From Dehalococcoidales bacterium (GTDB taxonomy: Bacteria; Chloroflexota; Dehalococcoidia; Dehalococcoidales; Fen-1064), in NCBI GenBank assembly GCA_030667735.1, contig DAOUVG010000034.1, forward strand, positions 1 to 9,568: a stretch of 9,568 bases of DNA. Reading direction: 5' to 3'. Both the position numbers and the translations under genes were made by a program. Positions 1 through 5,310 of this stretch are shown piece by piece (position 1 is the stretch's first letter; the number at the start of each line of letters is the position of its first letter). The notes beneath the pieces are model-generated. The model had not been told where the DNA came from and made no database searches. It worked only from the letters and a program-made list of their open reading frames with translations.

Positions 1-318
1 CTTACCCTCGCCGGTCTTCATCTCGGTAATCTTACCCTGGTGCAGAACAATACCGCCCTTAAGCTGGACATCGAAATGGCGCTGTCCCAGAGTCCGATTG
101 GCCGCTTCCCGCACGGCGGCAAAGGCCTCAGGCAACAGTTCATCCAGCGTGCTCCCCGCCTGATACCGTCCCTTGAACTCGTCCGTCCTGGCATGAAGCG
201 CCTCATCACTGAGTTGCTCGAACTCCGGTTCAAGCTCGTTTATCTTCGCCACCAGTGGCTGGAGGCGTTTCAGTTCCTTCTCGTTGGAATCAAGCAGTGC
301 ACTGAACCATTTAGGCAT
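1..318 (-). CDS. secA: Preprotein translocase ATPase SecA, N-terminal 106 residues (runs off left edge)
   Basis: SecA is the cytoplasmic motor ATPase that pushes unfolded preproteins through the SecYEG channel. Only the first 106 codons are present. The protein begins [19 protein letters not shown] and continues through the usual N-terminal helices. It then reaches the hallmark stretch with GQRHFDVQL (about residues 77-85), [10 protein letters not shown] (87-96) and EMKTGEGK (99-106), the start of the Walker A motif of nucleotide-binding domain 1. The window ends on the Walker A lysine. The ATG is at 318-316, with an AGGGG-type ribosome site about six bases before it. The start overlaps the last 8 nt of the upstream DUF2007-like gene, which suggests translational coupling and co-transcription from the prs promoter. 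Identity is clear. Nothing can be said about the rest of the protein or whether it is intact. Confidence 0.96.
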   Translation of the reverse strand, partial: MPKWFSALLDSNEKELKRLQPLVAKINELEPEFEQLSDEALHARTDEFKGRYQAGSTLDELLPEAFAAVREAANRTLGQRHFDVQLKGGIVLHQGKITEMKTGEGK

Positions 319-541
319 CGTCAGCCCCTCTCACCAGTTCTCTGGCTTCATTTACGGTAGACTCATTGACCATGACCCGTACCTCACCCATCCCATCAAC
401 CGCGAAAGCGTGCACCGACGGTGCCGCCAGCGACCTCAGCAGACAGGGTATCCCGTAGCTCTCCAGCAGGCCCTTGATGATGTTTGCTTCGGCCTCACCT
501 CTCGCCCGGTATACCTCAACGAGCCGTTCACTTTTGCTCAA
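311..541 (-). CDS. DUF2007-like small protein (putative signal-transducing family), TTG start
   Basis: This 76-residue protein has the layout of the DUF2007 family: an opening strand (LVEVYRA), a helix ([15 protein letters not shown]), a variable middle, and then [18 protein letters not shown]. The family resembles PII and ACT ferredoxin-like folds. Its role is unknown, although it is often labelled 'putative signal transducing protein'. I chose the TTG at 541-539 because the family match begins a few residues later and a GGGGGAG ribosome site lies just upstream. The frame stays open to 604, but that start would overlap prs by 77 nt. With the TTG start the gene overlaps the 3' end of prs by 14 nt and the start of secA by 8 nt, so all three are probably translated in a coupled way. 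There are no membrane segments. Family assignment is by pattern recognition only. Confidence 0.75.
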   Translation of the reverse strand: MSKSERLVEVYRARGEAEANIIKGLLESYGIPCLLRSLAAPSVHAFAVDGMGEVRVMVNESTVNEARELVRGADDA

Positions 542-1478
542 ACATCTCCCCCACGGAAAGTCCGGTATGAATGCGGCGAATAGCCTCGCCCAGCAGCGGG
601 GCAATAGGCAGCACGGTGACCTTGTCCAGTTGCTTCCCGTCAGAAATCGGAATAGTACCTGTGACCACCACCTCTTTTACCGGGCTGGCGGCAAGCCTCT
701 CCACTGCCGGGTGGGTGAATACCGGGTGGGTGCAGCAGGCATACACCTCTTTCGCTCCCCGCTCGAGTACGGTATTCATGGTATTAACTATGGAGCCCCC
801 GGTATCAATCTCATCATCGAACGCAATCGCAACCTTCCCCTTCACATCCCCGATGACATTGAGCATCTCGGTGCGACCGGTATTGCCCATGCGACTCTTC
901 TCCATGATGGCCAGAGGCTTGTCCAGCCTGATGGCGAAATCACGGGCTCGCTTGGAGATACCGATATCGACTGCTACCACTACCAGGTCCTTAATCTCTT
1001 TCTTCCGGAAGTACTCATGGAGCAGGAAAAGTGCCGTCAGTTCATCAACAGGGATATTGAAGAAGCCCTGTATCTGGGCTGCGTGCAGGTCCACCGTAAG
1101 CACACGGTTAGCGCCGGCGGTGGTCAACAAGTCCGCCACCAACCGGGCAGTTATCGGAACTCGGGGCTGGTCCTTATGGTCTGTGCGGCCATAGCCATAG
1201 TAAGGAATCACCGCCGTAATCCGTTTTGCCGAGGCCCTCTTCAGGGCATCAACCATAATCAGCAGCTCCACCAGGCTCTTGTTGACCGGGGAGCAGATGG
1301 GCTGGACAACAAAGGTATCCCTCTCCCGAACGTTATCCAGGATTCGTACGAAGATGTTCTCGTTGGTGAACTCGAAGACCTCGGCCTTTCCCAGAGGCAT
1401 ACCCAGGTAATCGACAATTGCCTTTGCCAGAGCAGGGTGGGCATTACCGGTGAATATTTTCAGGTCGTCCATAGCCAT
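528..1478 (-). CDS. prs: Ribose-phosphate pyrophosphokinase (PRPP synthetase)
   Basis: The enzyme makes phosphoribosyl pyrophosphate from ribose 5-phosphate and ATP. PRPP feeds purine, pyrimidine, NAD, histidine and tryptophan synthesis in the cytoplasm. The 316-residue length is normal for the family. Visible motifs are YYGYGRTDHKDQPRVPIT (93-110), VDLHAAQIQGFF (129-140), the flexible-loop region EKSRMGNTGR (193-202) and the PRPP-binding loop DDEIDTGGS (221-229). The N-terminal ATP-site motif is unusual: common enzymes have F-x-D-G-E, whereas this one reads FTNEN (37-41). I chose the ATG at 1478 because GGAGG lies six bases before it. An upstream ATG at 1502 would place that ribosome site inside the gene. 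The gene is first in a cluster with the DUF2007-like gene and secA, and an extended -10 promoter lies about 50 bases upstream. The reaction is well supported, but the variant ATP site is not explained. Confidence 0.95.
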   Translation of the reverse strand: MAMDDLKIFTGNAHPALAKAIVDYLGMPLGKAEVFEFTNENIFVRILDNVRERDTFVVQPICSPVNKSLVELLIMVDALKRASAKRITAVIPYYGYGRTDHKDQPRVPITARLVADLLTTAGANRVLTVDLHAAQIQGFFNIPVDELTALFLLHEYFRKKEIKDLVVVAVDIGISKRARDFAIRLDKPLAIMEKSRMGNTGRTEMLNVIGDVKGKVAIAFDDEIDTGGSIVNTMNTVLERGAKEVYACCTHPVFTHPAVERLAASPVKEVVVTGTIPISDGKQLDKVTVLPIAPLLGEAIRRIHTGLSVGEMFEQK

Positions 1479-1527
1479 TTCCTTCCTCCATACATCGTAC
1501 ATACTCTTTGGCTCCAGAGGCAGGTAT

Positions 1528-1536
1528 ATTATATCA
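1528..1536 (-). promoter_or_regulatory. Candidate extended -10 promoter for prs
   Basis: On the minus strand the sequence reads TGATATAAT, which is a perfect TATAAT (1533-1528) preceded by the TGn extended -10 element. No convincing -35 hexamer stands 16-18 bp upstream, as is usual for extended -10 promoters. Transcription would begin near 1521 and leave a leader of about 43 bases before the prs ATG at 1478. No riboswitch-like structure is evident in so short a leader. Confidence 0.6.
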
Positions 1537-1612
1537 CTATCTCTTCACAAGCTCACCCCCTGTGCTCGTCCAGTATATTAGTATCTAGTTGCACAAATCC
1601 GCGCAACATTTA

Positions 1613-1639
1613 GATTGCTTCGTTTCACTCGCAATGACA
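1613..1639. repeat. Fragment resembling a dispersed palindromic extragenic repeat (GATTGCTTCG...CGCAATGACA)
   Basis: The segment runs GATTGCTTCGTTTCACTC then GCAATGACA, with ATTGC and GCAAT as inverted ends. It closely resembles the 'TGTCATTGCGAG...GAAGCAATC' sequence that recurs between genes in many bacterial genomes, including uncultured lineages. Only one copy is visible in this window, so its repeated nature is inferred from recognition of the motif. Confidence 0.55.
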
Positions 1640-1650
1640 TGTCAACGGCG

Positions 1651-1705
1651 TGTCACCCTGAGATTACCTGCTGGCAAAGCCAGCAGGCCGAAGCCGAAGG
1701 GTCTC
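1651..1705. repeat. Hairpin-bearing extragenic repeat fragment (TGTCACCCTGAG...CGAAGGGTCTC)
   Basis: A perfect 9-bp stem, CCTGCTGGC (1667-1675) and GCCAGCAGG (1679-1687), closes a 3-nt AAA loop. It is flanked by an outer pair, ACCCT (1655-1659) and AGGGT (1698-1702). The outer sequence matches the well-known 'GTCACCCTGAG...CGAAGGGTCTC' extragenic repeat type, here with the hairpin as its centre. No T-tract follows, so it is not a standard terminator. It sits 11 nt from the other repeat-like fragment. Only one copy is present in the window. Confidence 0.55.
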
Positions 1706-1763
1706 ACCCCACGGAACATACTGGCCGGTATTTCTGCAACTGAGTATTAGTGACACTCCGGAT

Positions 1764-1792
1764 TTGCCGAAATATAGCTGGCATGATATAGT
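1764..1792 (+). promoter_or_regulatory. Candidate sigma70-type promoter for the thiolase gene
   Basis: TTGCCG (1764-1769) and TATAGT (1787-1792) are separated by exactly 17 bp. A TG dinucleotide one base before the -10 adds an extended -10 element. The predicted start is near 1799, giving a leader of about 63 bases that contains the inverted repeat at 1815-1833 and the ribosome site. Confidence 0.5.
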
Positions 1793-1814
1793 CCACAGGG
1801 TGCATAAATAACAG

Positions 1815-1833
1815 GGTAAATCAGGTATTTACC
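1815..1833. promoter_or_regulatory. Perfect 7-bp inverted repeat, possible operator of the thiolase gene
   Basis: GGTAAAT (1815-1821) and ATTTACC (1827-1833) form a perfect inverted repeat around a 5-nt centre, CAGGT. It lies 16-34 bases after the predicted thiolase transcription start and ends 28 bases before the ATG. The size and spacing suit a dimeric repressor site. The RNA hairpin it would form is AT-rich and probably weak. The function is inferred, and no regulator gene is in the window. Confidence 0.4.
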
Positions 1834-1861
1834 ACACGTAATAATTCGAAGAAGGAGAAAT

Positions 1862-3124
1862 ATGAAGGAAGCAGTAATCGTAGACGCCTGTCGATCAGCC
1901 ATTGGACGCGCAGGAGACCGCGGGATGTACCGGGCTGTCGGCCCCAACGATCTGATGGTACCGGTACTGAACGCAGTGCTGGAAAGGAACAAGCTGGACC
2001 CGAATCTGGTCGATGAAATCGTTATCGGGTCAGCAGGGACAATCAGCGGAGCGATGACCAGGAATATATTGCTGGTAGCTGGCTTCCCGCAGTCGGTTGC
2101 CGGCAGTGATACTGCCCGCCAGTGCGCTTCATCCTCCAACGCGGTCGCAATTGCGGCCCATTACATCATCAATGACGATGCCGACATCATCATCGCCGGC
2201 GGGTTGGAGACCATGGACCGCCGCGGACCGGTACAGCCATCACAGATCGGAAAGCGTGGAGCCGGTGGAGGGCCCGGTGATCTGTCACGGCTTCTAGGCA
2301 GCCAGAAGAAGGAGGAGTATCCCGAAGGCTGGAAGACGGCCAAAGTGTTACCGCCATTCCTGCCCGAGGGGATACCGATGTGGATTTACGACATGGGGCG
2401 CACTGCCGAGGAGCTTTCCGAGCGGTATGGTATCAGCAGGGCGGACTCGGATGCCTTTGCCCTGACCAGCCATGAGAAGGCTCTTGCCGCCCAGGATAAT
2501 GGGCTTTTCAAGGATGAGATTGTCCCTGTCACAATCAAGTATGAGGACGGCAGTACCGAGGTATTCGATACCGACCAGTGCCCCAGACGTGGTACAACTC
2601 TGGAGAAGATTGCGGCCGTGCCCGCGGCCTACAAGGATGACGGACTGGTAACGGCTGCTAATTCGTGTCCGAGAAGCGATGGAGCCGGAGCCGTGCTCAT
2701 CATGTCCAAGGACAAAGCAAAAGAGCTGGGCTACAAGCCAATGTGCACCTTCCGGCATGCCGTGGCAATTGGTGTTGACCCGACGGTAATGGGTATCGGC
2801 CCGGTGCCGGCCACCCGGAAAATCCTGAAGCGGACCGGCATGAGCATAACCGATTTCGACATTATTGAAATCAATGAGGCATTTGCGTGCCAGGTGGTCT
2901 ACAGTATGCGCGAACTGGGCATGGGACCGAAGGAAGCCGAGAAGCTGAACCCCAAGGGAGGAGCCATTGCTATCGGCCACCCACTGGGAATGACCGGCTC
3001 CCGTCAGACAGCCGTCATCGCCCACGAGATGGTGCGCCGTGACCTTGAGTGGGGTCTGGCCACCCTGTGCGTCGGCGGTGGGCAGGGAATGGCAACCATC
3101 TTCCAGCGCGAGAATTACGACTGA
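1862..3124 (+). CDS. Thiolase (acetyl-CoA acetyltransferase / 3-ketoacyl-CoA thiolase)
   Basis: Thiolases either cleave 3-ketoacyl-CoA with CoA or, in reverse, condense two acyl-CoA units. This 420-residue protein has the complete catalytic set: the nucleophile Cys88 in DTARQCASSSNAV, NEAF at 338-341, GHPLG with His373, and the acid/base Cys403 in LCVGGGQG. The length is 20-30 residues above typical degradative thiolases. The extra length lies in the loop domain (about residues 120-180), which contains a Gly/Lys-rich stretch and a region rich in proline and aromatics before MGRTAEEL. GAAGGAG precedes the ATG by a few bases. The gene stands alone, with its own candidate promoter and a strong terminator. 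No acyl-CoA dehydrogenase, hydratase or HMG-CoA synthase is beside it, so the sequence cannot separate beta-oxidation from acetoacetyl-CoA synthesis. The thiolase fold is certain, the exact substrate is not. Confidence 0.93.
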   Translation: MKEAVIVDACRSAIGRAGDRGMYRAVGPNDLMVPVLNAVLERNKLDPNLVDEIVIGSAGTISGAMTRNILLVAGFPQSVAGSDTARQCASSSNAVAIAAHYIINDDADIIIAGGLETMDRRGPVQPSQIGKRGAGGGPGDLSRLLGSQKKEEYPEGWKTAKVLPPFLPEGIPMWIYDMGRTAEELSERYGISRADSDAFALTSHEKALAAQDNGLFKDEIVPVTIKYEDGSTEVFDTDQCPRRGTTLEKIAAVPAAYKDDGLVTAANSCPRSDGAGAVLIMSKDKAKELGYKPMCTFRHAVAIGVDPTVMGIGPVPATRKILKRTGMSITDFDIIEINEAFACQVVYSMRELGMGPKEAEKLNPKGGAIAIGHPLGMTGSRQTAVIAHEMVRRDLEWGLATLCVGGGQGMATIFQRENYD

Positions 3125-3127
3125 GTG

Positions 3128-3155
3128 TATTTGCAGGCCGTCAGGCCTGCAAATA
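3128..3155. terminator. 12-bp perfect hairpin just after the thiolase stop codon
   Basis: TATTTGCAGGCC (3128-3139) and GGCCTGCAAATA (3144-3155) pair perfectly around a GTCA loop, starting four bases after the stop. No T-run follows, but the stem ends in A/T pairs. It may protect the 3' end of the mRNA or help the terminator that follows seven bases later. Confidence 0.6.
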
Positions 3156-3161
3156 TCGGTG

Positions 3162-3188
3162 AAAAGGCCTCCTCCCGGAGGCCTTTTT
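3162..3188. terminator. Bidirectional rho-independent terminator between thiolase and glyA
   Basis: AAAAGGCCTCC (3162-3172) and GGAGGCCTTTT (3177-3187) form an 11-bp stem with a TCCC loop. It is followed by T-residues on the plus strand (3184-3188). On the minus strand, the four A bases at the left give a T-run of four. The element sits between two convergent genes, 37 bases after the thiolase stop and 75 bases after the glyA stop, so it can end both transcripts. Confidence 0.9.
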
Positions 3189-3262
3189 CCATACCAGGCG
3201 ACTAGACCCGCAGTAAAAAGTTTCCTCTACAGGACCTTTACTTCATCCTTCGCAGCATGGAT

Positions 3263-4507
3263 TCAGTCGTCTATTCCGGGTACCTGGAAGCGCAAGGACA
3301 GGCTGCGTACTTCCCCGGCTACCTGGTTCCGGACCTCTGTATTCCCGATATTGCTTACCACGCGTACCATCATTGCGGCAATCTGCTTCATCTCCTCCGT
3401 ACCAAAGCCGCGTGTTGTCACTGCCGGAGTACCCAACCGGATACCGCTGGATGCCCACGGCGGACGCTTGTCAAAGGGGATACTGTTCCGGTTGGTGATA
3501 ATACCGGTAGCCTCCAGGGCTTCCTGCGCATTCTTGCCGGTGACGCCGGTCTCGGAGAGGTCCACCATTATCATGTGGTTGTCCGTACCACCGGATACCA
3601 GCCGCCATCCCTGTTGGCGGAGTTCTCCGGCCAGCAATTTCGCGTTATCCAGTGTAGCCCTCTGGTAATTGACGAACTCCGGCTGCATCGCCTCTAAAAA
3701 GACTACCGCCTTGGCCGTGATGGCATGCATCTGGGGGCCGCCCTGTGTTTCCGGGAAAACGGCGGCATCGAGCGCTGCCGTCAGCTCTTTTCTACACAGA
3801 ATGAAGCCGCTACGAGGACCACGCAGTGTCTTGTGTGTTGTTGAAGTAATCACGTCGGCATATGGAACAGGACTGGGATGAAGACCGACGGCTACCAGTC
3901 CGGCGATGTGCGCCATATCCACCATTAGTTTTGCACCGACCATATCCGCAATGTACCGGAACCGCTCGAAATCAATGACCCTCGGGTAGGAACTGGCCCC
4001 GGCAACAATCAGCCTGGGCTTATGTTCCAGAACCAGTCTTTCCAGCTCCCGGTAATCAATTCTCTCCGTCTCCCGGTCGACACCGTAGCCTATAAAGTTG
4101 TACAGCTTCCCTGAGAAGCTCACTGCATCGCCGTGAGTAAGATGACCGCCATGAGCAAGTGGCATGGCGACAACGGTATCGCCCTGCTTCAGCAAAGCAA
4201 AATAGGCCGCCATGTTTGCCTGGGCACCGCTATGCGGCTGGACATTGGCGTGTTCGGCGGCAAACAGCTCTTTGGCCCGCTCGATTGCCAGGCTCTCCAG
4301 CAGGTCCATGTTCTCACAGCCACCGTAATAGCGTCTTTGCGGGTAGCCTTCGGCGTACTTGCCGGTGACAAACGACCCCTGGGCCTCCAGCACAGCACGG
4401 CTGGCATAGTTCTCGGAGGCAATCAGATTGATTGTCTCTTTTTGCCGCTTCCTCTCCATAACAAGGATACGGCCGGTCTCCGGGTCAGTCTCATTCAGAA
4501 AACTCAT
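3263..4507 (-). CDS. glyA: Serine hydroxymethyltransferase
   Basis: This PLP enzyme converts serine and tetrahydrofolate to glycine and 5,10-methylene-tetrahydrofolate, the main supply of one-carbon units. At 414 residues it has the standard bacterial length. Visible motifs are [13 protein letters not shown] (24-36), [14 protein letters not shown] (50-63), [10 protein letters not shown] (93-102), [10 protein letters not shown] (197-206) with the PLP-ring Asp197, and the Schiff-base Lys226 in [13 protein letters not shown]. Arg357 in SGIRLGTPA would bind the substrate carboxylate. I chose the ATG at 4507 because GGGGAGGAG lies immediately upstream and the protein begins as in the family ([10 protein letters not shown]). 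A longer GTG frame to 4582 would include the promoter itself. The gene has its own strong promoter, convergent to the thiolase and divergent from the glycosylase gene. Nothing is missing or unusual. Confidence 0.97.
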   Translation of the reverse strand: MSFLNETDPETGRILVMERKRQKETINLIASENYASRAVLEAQGSFVTGKYAEGYPQRRYYGGCENMDLLESLAIERAKELFAAEHANVQPHSGAQANMAAYFALLKQGDTVVAMPLAHGGHLTHGDAVSFSGKLYNFIGYGVDRETERIDYRELERLVLEHKPRLIVAGASSYPRVIDFERFRYIADMVGAKLMVDMAHIAGLVAVGLHPSPVPYADVITSTTHKTLRGPRSGFILCRKELTAALDAAVFPETQGGPQMHAITAKAVVFLEAMQPEFVNYQRATLDNAKLLAGELRQQGWRLVSGGTDNHMIMVDLSETGVTGKNAQEALEATGIITNRNSIPFDKRPPWASSGIRLGTPAVTTRGFGTEEMKQIAAMMVRVVSNIGNTEVRNQVAGEVRSLSLRFQVPGIDD

Positions 4508-4523
4508 TTCTCCTCCCCATAGA

Positions 4524-4552
4524 AGTCTACAACCGTACCCGAAAGGTGTCAA
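4524..4552 (-). promoter_or_regulatory. Strong sigma70-type promoter for glyA
   Basis: On the minus strand a consensus TTGACA (4552-4547) is followed by 17 bp and TAGACT (4529-4524). The predicted start is near 4517, leaving a leader of only about 10 bases that is nearly all ribosome site. That leaves no room for a glycine or tetrahydrofolate riboswitch. Confidence 0.75.
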
Positions 4553-4613
4553 CAGAACTTCAAGGCCATCGCTCCGAAACACGGTTATTGAAGTCGGCTA
4601 GGCTCGGTTTTAA

Positions 4614-4642
4614 TTGACTTGCGGCAATGCCCGTGCTATTAT
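4614..4642 (+). promoter_or_regulatory. Strong sigma70-type promoter for the glycosylase-RNase J-ftsK unit
   Basis: TTGACT (4614-4619) and TATTAT (4637-4642) are separated by exactly 17 bp. Transcription would start near 4649, giving a leader of about 55 bases. It is divergent from the glyA promoter, and the two -35 elements are about 60 bp apart. No other good promoter was seen before the downstream genes, so it probably serves them all. Confidence 0.75.
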
Positions 4643-4703
4643 TTAGAACAGATTTATGTCTTCTCCGGGGGTCTCAGGGTTCTCGTCTAGCCTGTAAGAT
4701 AAC

Positions 4704-5306
4704 ATGTCAGCACTAACTGAGCTTAATGAAGAAATCGCTCACTGTAGCCTCTGCGAAATAGCAATGAACCGTACCCGGGTAGTCCCCGGAGAGGGCGCAG
4801 AGGGTGCTGATATACTCTTTATCGGCGAAGCGCCGGGCTGGCATGAAGACCAGCAGGGACGTCCCTTTGTTGGAGCGGCGGGCAAGTACCTTGACGAGTT
4901 GCTGGCCCTGGTGGACCTGAACCGCAGTCAGGTATTCATCGCTAACGTCATCAAGTGCCGTCCACCGAGCAATCGCGACCCCCTCCCTATAGAAATTGAT
5001 AACTGCTGCAAGTGGCTGGACCGCCAGATTGAGATAATCCGCCCCAGAATAATCGTAACTCTGGGTCGCTATTCGATGGCCAGGTTCTTTCCCGGTAAGG
5101 CAATAAGCAAGATACACGGTACCGTGCAGAAGTGGAATGACATCACCTGCTACGCCATGTACCACCCTGCAGCGGCCCTCCACCAGCATGGTCTGCGCCG
5201 CACCATAGAGGAAGACATGAGCAAGCTGCCATCGTTGCTAGCCCGGACGGACAGCGTGCCGGAAGTCCAGCCCCAGCCACAGCAACTGAACATGTTTGAG
5301 GTCTGA
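4704..5306 (+). CDS. Family-4 (4Fe-4S) uracil-DNA glycosylase
   Basis: This enzyme removes uracil from DNA, the first step of base-excision repair after cytosine deamination. The 200-residue protein shows the four cluster cysteines expected of family 4: C14 and C17 (CSLC), C85 (VIKCRPP) and C101 or C102 (NCCKW). The family-4 active-site motif GEAPG is at 41-45, the uracil-stacking FVG follows with F55, and the second motif HPAAALH is at 154-160. The first ~175 residues are the catalytic domain. A Pro/Gln-rich linker follows, and the end reads QLNMFEV, where QLNMF (194-198) fits the bacterial sliding-clamp-binding consensus QLxLF. No clear ribosome site precedes the ATG, but the N-terminus fits the family (LNEEIAHCSLC), so I keep it. 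RNase J starts 4 nt after the stop, a sign of an operon. I am sure of the family. The clamp contact is inference. Confidence 0.94.
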   Translation: MSALTELNEEIAHCSLCEIAMNRTRVVPGEGAEGADILFIGEAPGWHEDQQGRPFVGAAGKYLDELLALVDLNRSQVFIANVIKCRPPSNRDPLPIEIDNCCKWLDRQIEIIRPRIIVTLGRYSMARFFPGKAISKIHGTVQKWNDITCYAMYHPAAALHQHGLRRTIEEDMSKLPSLLARTDSVPEVQPQPQQLNMFEV

Positions 5307-5310
5307 CGTC

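Larger units (their letters stand above)
1479..1861. other. 383-bp intergenic region between divergent prs and thiolase genes
   Basis: No coding region here is credible. Reading from left to right, it contains the prs ribosome site and leader, the prs extended -10, and an AT-rich stretch (about 1560-1610) in which I see nothing definite. Two repeat-like fragments follow (1613-1639 and 1651-1705), then the candidate thiolase promoter (1764-1792), an inverted repeat (1815-1833) and the thiolase ribosome site (GAAGGAG, about 1850-1856). Confidence 0.8.

Noticed and set aside
474..1613. A 379-codon open frame on the plus strand across the prs region
   Set aside because: It lies antisense to prs, which has full family motifs, a ribosome site and a promoter. 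The plus-strand translation has no recognisable domain.
1718..1731. Near-palindrome ATACTGGCCGGTAT upstream of the thiolase promoter
   Set aside because: It is imperfect, short and GC-centred. Such palindromes are common by chance and nothing else supports it.
2348..3025. A 225-codon minus-strand frame inside the thiolase gene
   Set aside because: It is a shadow of the thiolase reading frame, with no family motif and no ribosome site.
4508..4523. Possible glycine or folate riboswitch before glyA
   Set aside because: The strong promoter leaves a leader of about 10 bases, too short for any aptamer.
4656..4697. Short upstream frame (ATG...TAA, 13 codons) in the glycosylase leader, possible leader peptide
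   Set aside because: Its ATG would be only about 7 bases after the predicted transcription start with no ribosome site, and it contains no run of regulatory codons.
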